A stretch of 64,000 nucleotides of DNA. Origin: Malania oleifera (Eukaryota > Streptophyta > Magnoliopsida > Santalales > Ximeniaceae). Location of the stretch: contig NC_080421.1 in assembly GCF_029873635.1 (NCBI RefSeq), forward strand, positions 806,001 through 870,000. Reading direction: 5' to 3'. The position numbers were made by a program, and so were the translations under genes. The notes under the pieces were generated by a model. The model did no database searches. It was not told the DNA's origin and saw only the letters and a program-made list of their open reading frames with translations. Of the stretch, positions 28,036 through 40,100 are shown one piece after another. Position 1 is the stretch's first letter, and each line of letters begins with the position of its first letter.

Positions 28036-30170
28036 AGTAACGACTTGCCTATTTTACCATATATATATATTTTTCCATAATAAGTACTCATAGTAACTCT
28101 AACACCTACTAAATTGATGTAATCATGATCAACATGGACCTATGGGTACTAGGGATAAACCGGTCATTTAACTCTGATACCTAAGCAGCAGGAAACGTAA
28201 TTTACAAACATGTCATCCAACCAACCACAATACCAAAGTCCTATTGAATCTGTTATATATACAATCATCCACCAAAAGACCAAAAAGTAACCTAGGGTCA
28301 CTTCCCAAAAATAAATCTAACCTTAGGTCAATAATTCACCCTTCTAATAAGGTAGCTCAGTCGAACTCTACTGTTGCAGAGCTCTATCTACTCCTCTACC
28401 TGAATTTCCTAAAATGTTTGAAATGTTAGGATGAGACACCTCTCAGTAAGAGAAATAAACTAACATCAGTGTGTGGCATCATGAGTATTTTCGTGTTATA
28501 TATATAAACAGTATAATAAGCATATTTGGTAAAACTGTCTGTAGCAAAACTGAGTAAAACATGATTTTTCATATCATAACAAGGTATACTAGATTTCTAT
28601 ACATGAAAATTATCTTATATAATTGTACAATACTGAAATAACACTCAGGATGGATAGCTAACTGATGTCATGTCTTATCCTCACATGACTAGGTTGTGCA
28701 GCCCGAAGGCAGGACCTAGCAATGGTTGGCCGATCATGTTAGATCAAACATAAGTCTGTAAGTACGATGAGCCTGTCCCTCCTGGTCCTGGACTGGCACA
28801 GGAATAACTCCACTCTACATTGAAGCCACATTGATTGTCATCTCTCACACTACTGGTCGTGTGGTAGCACTATCATAATTTTGAACATATAGTTACGGTA
28901 CCGTGCTCTTGAAAACTGAACTAAACCATATCATTCGGGTTCTGATAACATATAATATTATTGATATACTGAACATAATTGTTTTGTATTTCATAATAAT
29001 ATCTGACATGATAATATTTCATGAATTTTGTCTTATCATACATGATTATGGCATCTACACCAACATGAATAACGGCATCTGCACCAGTATAACATAACAT
29101 TTAATCATGGCATCTGCGCCGGCATATCATAATATACTGAACATGATTTCTCTACACTGTTAAACATTATATTCATAAAATCATGGTTCCTGTATTGTTT
29201 AATAATTGCCCTGAAACTATCATATCATGCTTGATTTGGAAAAACATATTATTCTAGTATACATAATTACATGGAAATTTCAACTCATGCCACACAAAAA
29301 TGGGTAACATTCTGAATGAAAAATCTGTTCTAAAATCATAATTTCTAATAAAACATGTTTAAATCATATCCCTATTCATAGTAGTATTTCCTAAACATAA
29401 TTATATAATATACATATTTTCCTGAAATTAAATACTGTAGAATAAAAATAATTTCATGAAAAATTATGACTTATTTTGTCCCCTTACCTAACTTACTGAG
29501 AAGCCACAAAACACCCAATCATACACCTGCAGTGTTCCTAGCACAACACCCTAAAATTAATATTTTTTCCCAACAAAATTCAGTATTATCTTACCTAATA
29601 TATTCTCCTCAGTCCAGAAATACCAAATACCCAATAAAACTAAGATTAACTAACTTACCCAAATTTTGGGATGATTCCCAAACTTCCCAAATTGAATTTT
29701 TGCTCTAGCTATGTTGTAGAGAATCTCCCTAGGATCACCATGATAGTTTCTAATCGTTGAATCAGGGAGAATTGGAGCCTAAAACTTAGAAAGAAGTGAA
29801 AGAAACTGTGTAGAGAGAGAGAGAGGAATTGATAAAATGAATTTTTCCTCCATTGAAATCGATTTTGGGCTAGATATAGAATGTTGTCCACGTGGCCTCG
29901 TCGACAAGCCACGTCTCTTCGTCGACGAGTCCAAGAAATAGTCTGGTCGACAAATGCTTACTCCTCATTGATGAAATTTAGGCCCTGAAAACGGCCCTCT
30001 AGATAACTTCTTGTTGACGAGATACACGTCCCCGTCAACGAGTTCAAAAGCCCTGCTCGTCGACGAGCATTTCTACACTCTTTGACAAGACCCTACTGAA
30101 ATCCCTTTTAAAATTCATTTTCTCTCTTTTCTTTTATTATTTAATTACTATAATTCTTCGAGTCTCTACA
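28036..30170 (-). mobile_element. Solo LTR (Tekay family, diverged subfamily)
   Basis: Starts AGTAACGACTTGCC (first T changed to A) and ends GAGTCTCTACA, flanked by the perfect duplication AGAGT (28031-28035 and 30171-30175). Length 2135 bp. It contains the conserved block with GTGCAGCCCGAAGGC (about 28660-28870) and CGTCGACG-type dyads near 29890-30070. It is more diverged than the copies at 15.6 and 20.5 kb and groups by eye with those at 57-61 kb. Confidence 0.88.
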
Positions 30171-30343
30171 AGAGTCCTCCCGAGTACATCTCATGTGGAG
30201 ACGACATAGTTAATCTCACAGATAAAACATGGAAGGGATTAAGATGCATTGAATTTAGTATTAATTAGAACCAATCCAACCAGTAGGTCAATATAAGAGG
30301 GGAAGATAAATGAAAACTGACGAGATAGAACCAATCCATTCTA

Positions 30344-30636
30344 GCATGTGCACTTGTTTGGACACCCACCAGCTTGAAAGAACTTAGTGTGATGATTCTT
30401 CTGAGCAACAATTACCACAAATTTGGGACACCACTTCTCATTAAGGAACTTACATGCCTACACATATAAAACATTGTTAAAAAAATCTATGCAAGCAGAT
30501 CTATTTCAAATTAATCTAAGGAAATAGTAGGGGTAACAAGTGTAAAAAAAGGACTTGGATAAGCACAAACACCTCTATAATTTGATCTAGGTCAATGTTC
30601 AAAACCTGGTTAAATCGGGATTCACTAATCCCGTCC
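30344..30636 (-). pseudogene. Two-exon remnant of an AGO4-clade Argonaute
   Basis: Two adjacent exons of an Argonaute PIWI domain lie on the minus strand. The first, 30636-30573 (64 nt), reads DGISESRFNQVLNIDLDQII and ends before a GTGTTTG donor. The second starts at 30457 after a TGTGTAG acceptor and reads ACKFLNEKW, then VAQKNHHTKFFQ, after which homology fades and TAG at 30341-30343 closes the frame. The 115-bp intron is kept, so this is a copied or left-over genomic piece, not a processed copy. Residues fit the AGO4/6/8/9 group, which guides RNA-directed DNA methylation. The catalytic DDH residues are not covered. It sits between a solo LTR and the gypsy element; neighbouring exons were not found. 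Confidence 0.8.
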
Positions 30637-30761
30637 CTAAATCAAACAGTTAATTAACTAATAAGTGAAGATTAATCTAAGATAAATGAAGAAAATAATT
30701 GATAAGAAAATCATCCTTTTAATACTTGATAACATTAATAATTTAGATCCAAAGGATATGG

Positions 30762-32215
30762 TGTAGTGACCCAAAAGATTTTCCATAGGGCCTCATCGAT
30801 GAACACAAGGAGTTTGTCGACAAGTGCATAAGGGGACCTCGTCGACAAAGCTACGACTCGTTGACGAGAAGATACCAAGAGAAGAATTTGGGTTACTTTG
30901 AATTTTGTCGACGAAAGGTAAGGTTCGTCAACAAAATTACTGAAGGACTCATCAACGAGATGACGTGGCTTGTCAACGAAGCCTGCAATATAAATAGCCC
31001 TAGACTGATTTTAATCGAAGAAATTTGGCCCAAACCCTCTCCTTTATCTCTCTCCTACGGCCCTTCCCCCTTCTCTCTTTGATTCCGGCCCCGTCAGTTG
31101 TCGGATCGATGATCTAAGGCCACCACGACGCTCCTGGCAAAGTTCTCTGCAAGTCTACCGGAGCGGATCGTTAGTGGGACGAAGTTGGAATTCATCCCAA
31201 ATCCAGGGTAAGGGCTTTTATTCGGAATTTGAGTTTCCAATAGTTGTAAGAAATGTAATAGACGTAAAAATGGTAAAGTTTTGTTCTGAGATTTATGGTT
31301 TTCAAGGAGTTAAGTGGAGAACCCTACTGGTGTAGGACCCGTTACAGTAGGGGAATTTTAGCAGAATACAGGTAAGGGAAATATGCTATGCAAGGTAGTT
31401 CTAAAGTGATTTCCAGTATGAAATGTTTATTTTTACCAGTTTATTATTTACAGCAGGACTTTATACAGATTATGAGTTATGAATATTATGCAATAAATTA
31501 TTGTGTAGCTTGAGAATATAAATATAATACAGAAGCAAGTTTTACAGTATTTTCAGGGTATGTTTTTATAGAATATACAGCCAGTAGATATGTTTTATAG
31601 TAATTACAGTACTATGATTATACAGTTTACAGTACCATGATTATACAATTTCCAGTACCATGAGTTACAGATTACAGTTCAGGTCAAAAACACAGTTGAC
31701 ACAGTTATAGTTTATTTCATTGTCATCGTAAATACAGTTATTTCATAATCATGGTAAATCAGATAGTTGAATATAGAGATGTATTATATAGTATCAAACC
31801 CTGTTGGACCATAGAGTTACAAAGCACGGTACCGTAGCTACATACCGTAGCTCTTACTGAGTGTTGGCTCATCATAATTACTTTAACATTTTTCAGGTGA
31901 TCCAAGTAGGCCAGTAGATCAGGCTTGCAGATAGAGGGGCCTCAGTATTGCCCTGATATTAGAGTGAGTATTTTTTAGAGTATTTTGTATAGCCCCATCC
32001 AGTTGAGGATATTTATGGGGAATAGTTATATATGTTTATTTTGGAAAACAATTTAGCACTCTGGTATTATATATAATTATATATGGTTATATTTATTTGA
32101 TTTCTACTTCTCGCTGCTTCGGTTGATGAGTGGGTTTAATCTAGTGTGGTATCAGAGAATTTTAAATATCATAGTATAATATATATATAACCCAATTAAA
32201 TAGTAGGTCGTTACA
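30762..32215 (+). repeat. 5' LTR of the gypsy element, with a deletion of about 460 bp
   Basis: Starts TGTAGTGACCC and ends GTCGTTACA. It aligns closely to the 3' LTR except for a gap: the part corresponding to about 42376-42836 is missing, which removes the LTR-conserved block. Many differences between the two LTRs are CG to TG or CA changes inside the GTCGAC dyads. Confidence 0.9.
30989..30997 (+). promoter_or_regulatory. TATA box of the gypsy LTR
   Basis: TATAAATAG lies directly downstream of the GTCGAC dyads (30790-30980) and upstream of a pyrimidine-rich stretch, the expected U3/R layout. Equivalent elements appear in the sister LTRs, for example near 35548 and 56285. Confidence 0.7.
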
Positions 32216-32218
32216 ATT

Positions 32219-32230
32219 TTGTATCAAAGC
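32219..32230 (+). other. Primer-binding site of the gypsy element
   Basis: TTGTATCAAAGC, three bases after the 5' LTR end, matches the initiator Met tRNA complement TGGTATCAGAGC with two changes. Confidence 0.7.
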
Positions 32231-32310
32231 CTAGGTTGTTAGGTTCCGTAGACTTTAAAGTGCAGCAGAAGCAATACCAAAGTATAGAAAAAAGGATTTG
32301 AGGTTTGTTC

Positions 32311-33338
32311 TGTGACGACCTCAAAATTCTTACCATTTTTTTTTCTATGTAAATATATCTGTACATTTACATACATACCTAAGCAGCGGAAACACAAATC
32401 ATATAACCATTTACATATATATATACAAAACAACACCAGAATCCAGTATCTACAAACCATAGCCATACAAAAATGCCCTTCTATCATCATCTACTCAAAA
32501 TATACCCAATTTTGTCAAAAACTCACCCTAAACCAAGGTGATCAAACACGCTCTCTATCCGCGAGCCTGATTCGCTCGCCTAACTGGCTCACTTGAAAAA
32601 TATTAGAGTAATGGGGTGAATCGACGTTCAGTAAGTAGAAATATGCTATTACTAGTGTATGGCAGCTAAGTTAAGAATACTTTTAAAAAATAGCAACTGA
32701 ATCGTAATGCAAAAATCTGTATTAATACATCTTTCAAGCATGTCTATCTTTCTCAATTTAAAATATATTGTATCGTTTGTATTTTCTACTTTCATACTGA
32801 TAATATCATACTATACTCATTATATACTGAAATACTGTATACATATACATAACTGTGCTTTATCCCTGGGACTCTGTACGTCATGATTTGACCCCTCATG
32901 ACAGGGTTGTGCAACCCGTAGGCGGGACTTTATCTAGTTGGCCCTCCAGATAAGTCAATATACTCTACACTACCTCAGTCTGGCCAAACTGCATCCTTTC
33001 CTAGGCGCGGGATTGGCTGCTACATCGTCTAATTGGCCCCCTTTACCCAACTTACTGGGGAGCTGCATACTCTCCGAGCACAGTTAGACGGTACCCACAC
33101 ACTATCTGAGATATGTGGTTGCACTCTATCTGTATATAGCAATGGTACCGTACTTTGTATTCTATATCTGTACTGTATCTGTTTGTAATCTTTCCACAGG
33201 GATCTGATACTATATACATATATACATATATACTCATTTACTATTTTCGCCATGTTTCCAAAATTACCATCATGCTATCCTTCTGTACTGTAAATACTAT
33301 AAACTTTGTATACTGTATCTGTAGCATCTTGATGCTAC

Positions 33339-33380
<42 letters not shown>

Positions 33381-33529
33381 GTCTGTATCATTGTCTATAT
33401 TCTCTGTTTGTATACTCTGTATGTTATAGTAATAGGACACATGGCATACTAAACTCTGTATATACTGTTCTATATAAAGCTGTGATATGAATATTGATCT
33501 GAATAACACTGTATACATGTATATGTATG

Positions 33530-33588
<59 letters not shown>

Positions 33589-33739
33589 GTTTCATGAAAT
33601 TATTCATATAAACACTGTATATGCATGTAAATTTCTCTGTAAATATAAGTCTATATCTGTATAATCTGTATAACTCCATATACTGGGAAAAACCATATAA
33701 ACTGTATATACTCCCTACTTTCATACATTCAATATAGTA

Positions 33740-33781
<42 letters not shown>

Positions 33782-34528
33782 TATAAAAGCTATATAAATT
33801 GCATTGTCACATAAAAGTCTACTTAGGCCACACAAGTATTTAAACTCATAATTTATAAATACTGTATAATAAACTGGAATAAACATGTGTCAATGAAATC
33901 TCTAACAACATTAAGGAAACTCCTAGCATAGCATATTTCCCTTACCTTAACTTTGAAAAACCCCTATTAAATTTTGGCTCTATACCCGCAGGGTTCCTAA
34001 CTCAACATTCTGAAAACACAATCCCCCAAAACAAAACTTCAATATTTCTTAGCCTACACCATTTCCTATAATTGCCAGGAAGTAAAAAATTGAATAAAAG
34101 ACCTTACCCTGGATTTGGGATGAAATCCAACTTCGTTTTCCCGACGATCTGCTCTGGCAAACTTGTAGAGAACTCCGCCAGGAGCATCGTGGTAGCTTTG
34201 GATCGTCGGTCCGGCGACTGGTGGGGCCGGAATTGAAGAGAGAAGGGAGAGAAAGTCATAGAGAGAGAGAGAGAGGAGAGAGAGAGGGCGCGGATAGATG
34301 GATAAAATCCTGGTTTTCCACTATTTATAGGGCCAGATTCGTCGACGAGACAAGTCACTTCGTCGACAAATCCTTCAGTAAATTCATCGACGAAGCCCTG
34401 TATTCGTCGACGAAATTCAGACTTCCCCAGACCCTCTCTCGGTATTTTCTCGTCGACGAAGCCCTGTTCTTGTTTACATTTTCCTTTCTCTTTAATATTT
34501 AAATATCAGTACTTTCCAAGTCGTTACA
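32311..34528 (-). mobile_element. Solo LTR (Tekay family) in the gypsy leader
   Basis: Starts TGTGACGACC and ends AAGTCGTTACA, flanked by the duplication TGTTC (32306-32310 and 34529-34533). Length 2218 bp. It carries the conserved block (32880-33130), three AT microsatellites that lengthen it, and GTCGAC dyads near 34340-34470. It is oriented opposite to its host element. Confidence 0.92.
33342..33778. repeat. Three AT dinucleotide microsatellites
   Basis: Runs of alternating A and T at about 33342-33378, 33535-33586 and 33742-33778 lie inside the solo LTR. The long Tyr-Ile open frames seen here are artefacts of these runs. Confidence 0.95.
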
Positions 34529-35234
34529 TGTTCCATGTCTGGGTATAAGATTACCGTGGTGGTTTCTGTGTTTTTCCTGGGGTGACGATTTCAGGAAAAT
34601 CATAGTAAACTATTGTCGAGTCGTGTGTCTAGGTGACAAAACTGGATATTGAGTTAAATTTAGGAAAGGTAATTAATTTTGAATTGGTACAAGATAGGTC
34701 CATATATGAGATAAAGTGCTTAAGTGTATTTCATTTTTCAGGATGGACCTAGGAAGCAATGGCACAAATGCTGGGGAGGATAGGCCAAAACCTTCCAGCA
34801 TAGGTGGAGGAAATACAGATGCTGTATTGTGCAGCGTCACTCAGTAGGTGATGGTTGAGATGGCCAGGAGCTCTTGGGAGCGTGGCTGTTCGATCGAGTA
34901 GTTTTCGCAGATGAAGCCCCCCATCCTTTGTTAGAGGAGATGACCCGATTGTAGTTGAAAATTGGGTCCAGGATATCGAAGAGACACTGGTTGTGCTTCC
35001 ATGTATGGATGAGCAAAAGGTAGTACATCTGGTACAGGGGCAGATGACCGTATCCCAGTACACGGCTCAATTTATCGAGTTGTTGCATTTTGCCTTGCAT
35101 CTAGCACCCGATAAAGAGAAAAAGGCAAGAAATTTTGAAGAGGGATTGAGGTAGAACTGTTTGAGCAGGTGATTGGTTTCAGGGCTTAGACATTCACAAA
35201 GGTTGTAGATAGAGCTGCGATCATTGAGAGTGGT

Positions 35235-37189
35235 TGTAGTGACCCAAAGAATAATAGTATTTTAATAATAAAGAGGGAGGAAAATGGAAATAGGAATAGA
35301 AGGAACATTGCATTTTGGAGATAATAATTTCAAGGAATTTCTAGGCTTCGTCGACGAATACAAGGATTCGTCGACGAAGGTCTTTAGGATCTCGTTGACA
35401 AGGTCCCATTTCGTCGACGAGAAAATATCGAGCGAAGGATTGGGCTACTCTGAATTTCATCAACGAAGGGTAAGGTTTGTCGATGAATTTATTGAAGGAC
35501 TCATCGACGAGGTGACGTGTCTTATCGACGAATCTGGCCCTATAAGTAGTGAAAAATTGAATTTTGTCACATTTTCAGTGCTCTCTCTCTTTCCTTTCTC
35601 TCTCCTACGGTCTATCTCCCTTCTCTTTTTGATTTCGGCCCCGCCAATCACCGGATTGACGATCTAAAGCCACCACAACGCTCTTGGTAAAGTTCTTTAC
35701 AAATATGCCGGAGCGGATCGTTGGTGAAACGAAGTTGGATTTTATCCCAAATTCAGGATAAGGCCTTTTAGTCCATTTTTTGGTCTTATGACAGTTATAG
35801 GAAATGATGTAGGAGAAAAAATACTGATATTTTGTTCTGACAAATGTTATTTTCAGGGTGTTGTGTAGGAGGCCCTGCGGGTGTTAGGCCAATATACCAT
35901 TGGGGCTTTCCAGTAGTCAGGCAAGGGAAATATGTTATGTTAGGTAATTTTAAAATATTATACAGTTTATTAAATTATGAATATTAGTATTAAAGTATGG
36001 TGTGGCTTGAGAATATAAGTATAGTACAGATATGTTTTACGAATTTCAGTATCATGATTTTACGAATTTCAGTACCATGATTATACGAATTTTAGTATCA
36101 TGATTATACGAATCTCAGTACCATGATTATACGAATTCTAGTACTATGATTATGCAGTTTTCAGTGTTATGATTATACAGTTCTCAATACTATGATGTAT
36201 GGAATACAATTACATTTTATTCAGTATCATGGTTATTACGGTTATTTCAAAATCATGGTAAATCAGATAGTTATATATAGAGATATATTATATAATATCA
36301 AACCCTATTGGACAATATAGCAGAGCACGGTACCGTTACTACAGATATTTATGTTATAAGTGCAACCACCTATTTAGATAATACGTGGTAGTAGGTCGAT
36401 CACCTAGGCCCTTGACGTGGACAGACTCCCCATCAGATATGGGTTGAGGTGGACAGATCAGACCAATGGAGTATAGTGATTTACCCTGGTTGGCCAACCA
36501 ATGTAGATCCTGCCTACGGGCCGCACAACCCTTTCATGAGGAGTTAAATCATGACACACAGTTATCCACAGGGAAATTTTTCAGTTACTATTACGTATAT
36601 ACAGATTTACAAAAAACAAGGAACATACTTATGTACACTAGGAGTATTTTGAATAGTAACCTACAATACTGTTATGTTAAGCAACATGGAAAGGGTAGTA
36701 TATTTTATTACTTGTACTGTACTTACGTATCAAGTTTTACATGATAATATAGAAACAGATTTTCATAATATTGTAGCTCATTTGCCACACACTAGTAATA
36801 GCATATTTCGTCTTACTGAGCGTTGGCTCATCCCAGTGTTGAATCATTTTTCAGGTGATCTAGGTAGGCGAGCAGATCAGGCTCGCAGATAGAGGGGCTC
36901 TAGTACTGCCCTGTCAGTAGATAGTGGGTATGTTTGTGGAAGATTTTTGTATATCCCAGCATAGTTGAGGGTATTTTGGGAAACAAATATACGTGTATAT
37001 TTTGGGAAATATGTTAGTACTCTGGTATTGTATATATTTTTACATATGGTTATGTCTATGTGATTTCTGCTTCTCATTGCTTAGGTTGATAATTGGGCTT
37101 AACTAGTTTGGTATCGAAGCATGTTAAATATCATAGTATAAAAAATAAAAAATAAAAAAAAAACATGGAAATTAAGCAGGTTGTTACAG
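35235..37189 (+). mobile_element. Solo LTR (Tekay family) inside gag
   Basis: Starts TGTAGTGACCC and ends GTTGTTACA, flanked by GTGGT (35230-35234 and 37190-37194). Gag reads IIESG before it and IQSGLATQ after it, which is continuous gag sequence, so this is a nested solo LTR. It has eight GTCGAC dyads (35347-35533), a TATA-like CTATAAG near 35548, tandem repeats of about 23 bp (36040-36200) and the conserved block (36350-36560). Confidence 0.92.
35347..35533 (+). repeat. Array of YTCGTCGACGAR dyads upstream of the LTR TATA box
   Basis: Eight units of a 12-base palindrome stand at about 35347, 35367, 35391, 35410, 35457, 35477, 35500 and 35522. Three are perfect or nearly so (TTCGTCGACGAA); the others differ mainly by C to T or G to A. 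Comparable arrays occur in every sister LTR, for example 16900-17080, 24500-24770, 34340-34470, 41300-41480, 58770-58960 and 61490-61660. Confidence 0.9.
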
Positions 37190-40100
37190 TGGTATTCAGA
37201 GTGGTTTAGCAACTCAGAGTCAGAGGAAGAGGTCAGCACCTCATAGTTTTCAGGCTGGCTCCAGTAGGGGTCCATGGAGAGGAGGTCGCGATAAGGGAGA
37301 TCAGAGGCAGATGACAGGATCTCGTGGGAATCAAGGTACACCGACTTACCTGGTGTGTCAGACGTGCAGGAGACATCATTTGGGGGAGTGCCAGGTAGGC
37401 AGAGGTGTATGTTATCGTTGTGGTAGACCGGGCCACATGGTATGTGAATGCCCAGGTCAGCCAGACCAGGTCCCAGCTCCCAAGCCCTGTCAAGGAGGAC
37501 ATCAGGTGGCTCAGGGAGGATACCAGGCGCCTCGTGGTGGCCAGCAGAGGAATGTGGCCCCAGCGCAAGTATACACTCTGACGCCGGGTGATGCAGAGGC
37601 TGCTACGGATGTGGTGACAGATACATTTACTGTTTTATCATATCCAGTTATTGTTCTTTTTAACTCGAGTGCTACTCATTCTTTCATTTCTACATCCTAT
37701 GTTAAATTATCTGAGAGTGAGACCTAGTCATTAGATGTAGCATTGTTAGTAGCTACACCATCAGGATCAGAGATCAGATGTCAGAGGGTACTTAGGGGCT
37801 ATCCGATAGAAATTCAGGGGGAAATGTTACCAGCTGATTTGATTGTATTTGAGATGTATGGGTTTGATATAATATTGGGTATGGACTGGTTGGCTGCCAA
37901 TCACGCCAGTATTGACTGTCATCAGAAAGAAGTAATTTTCAGACCCCCTGGAGAGCAAGAATTCATATTTGTTGGTTCATGAGTGCGTGCTCCATCGCAG
38001 CTGGTGTCAGCCGTGCAGGCGAGTGGATTACTCTTGGACGGAGGTTAGGGGTTTATAGCATTTGTGAAAGAAGTATCCGAAAATGAATTGAAGATTGATA
38101 GCACTCCAATAGTACGAGAATTTCCAGATGTTTTTCTAGAGGAGTTACCTGGATTGCCTCCTGTGCGCGAGGTAGATTTTCCTATAGATTTACCTCCAGG
38201 GATTGCGCCGATTTCTAAGGTTCCTTACCGTATGGCTCCAGCCGAATTGGGAGAATTAAAAGAACAGTTGCAAGGCTTGCTGGACAAGGGGTTTATACGA
38301 CCCAGTGTTTCGCCGTGGGGAGCTCCAGTGTTGTTCGTAAAGAAGAAAGACAGGTCTATGAGGATGTGTATCGATTATAGAAAAATTAACAAGGTTACTA
38401 TTAAAAATAAATATCCTCTATCTCGTATAAACGATTTGTTTGATCAGCTCCAGGGTACACGGGTATATTCCAAGATCAACCTCAGATCCGGGTATCATCA
38501 AGTGAGAGTAAAAGCAGAGGACGTCGCGAAGACAGCCTTTAGGACCAGGTATGGGCGCTACGAGTTCCTCGTTATGCCGTTTGGTCTGACGAATGCCCTA
38601 GACGTGTTCATGGACTTGATGAACAGAGTTTTCCACCAGTATCTAGATCAGTTTGTAGTAGTTTTCATTGATGATATACTGGTGTACTCGAGGAGTTTTG
38701 AGGATCATGAGGTGTATTTGAGGCAGGTGCTGCAGACACTTAGGGAGGAGAAGCTTTACGCCAAGTTTAGTAAGTGTGGTTTCTAGCTTAAGAAGGTTGC
38801 ATTTTTAGGTCATGTGATCTCAGGAGACGATATAGCAGTGGATCCCAGCAAGATTGATGCTGTGGTAAATTGGTCCAAGCCGAGGAATGTGCAGGAAGTC
38901 AGGAGTTTCTTAGGACTGGTAGGTTATTACCAACGATTCGTTGAGGGGTTTTCAGCTTTATCAAAACCTCTCACACGATTGACCAGAAAAAATTACAGAT
39001 TCGTATGGAATGAAGAATGTAAGCAGAGTTTTCAGGAATTAAAGCAGCGGCTCGTCACTGCACCAGTTCTGATGATTCCATCGAGAGGTGATGATTATGT
39101 TATCTACAGTGATGCATCATTGAAAGGGCTCGGTTGTGTGCTGATGCAGCATGGTAGGGTGGTGGCGTATGTGTCCAGACAGTTGAAAGAGTACGAAAAG
39201 AACTACCCTACTCATGATCTGGAATTGGCTACGGTTGCGCATGCACTGAAGATTTGGAGACATTACTTAAATGGTAAGAAATGTGAAATATTTTCGGATC
39301 ACAAGAGCCTAAAGTACTTCTTTATATAGAAAGAGTTGAATATGCACCAGAGGAGATGGTTAGAACTCATTAAGGATTACGATTGCACCATCAGTTACCA
39401 ACCAGGTAAAGCAAATGTGGTAGCTAATGCACTGAGCCGTAAATCAGAAAATACAGCACAGCTAGTTGTAGTTATTCAACACCCGATTCTGATGGACTTA
39501 GAAAGACTCGGTGTGGAATTAGTGGAGGATGATCCTCAGGCGCTTATTACCTATTTGGTTGTACAACCTACACTTTATGAAAGAATTAAAGCTGCTCAGA
39601 GGGATGATCCAGAATTGATAGAAGTGATAGCTAGAATACAGGATGGTCAGGGGAAAGAATTCAGCATTTCTGACGATGGGGCTATGAGATTTCACACTAG
39701 ATTGTGTGTGCCTGCAGATGACAGCATCAGGAAGACGATTTTAAAGGAGACACACAAATCTCTATACACTGTCCATCGGGGCAGCACGAAAATGTATAGG
39801 GATCTGCAGGAGTATTTCTAGTGGAGTGGCATGAAAAGGGAGATAGCAAAATTTGTGCAGTAGTGTTTGACATGTCAGTAGGTTAAGGTTGAGCACCAGA
39901 GCCCGGTAGGGCAGTTGCAGCCACTTTTTATTCCTAAATGGAAGTGGGACCACATATCCATGGATTTTGTTACGGGGCTACCTCCGGCGCCGCATTGTCA
40001 GAATGTTATCTGGGTAATTGTTGATAAGTTGACGAAGACAACGCACTTTCTGCCCATTAAGCTTAGCTATCCTATGAATCGGTTAGCAGAGATATATATA

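Noticed and set aside
33155-33886. Open frames rich in Tyr-Ile on both strands
   Set aside because: They are translations of AT dinucleotide runs inside a solo LTR and have no coding character.
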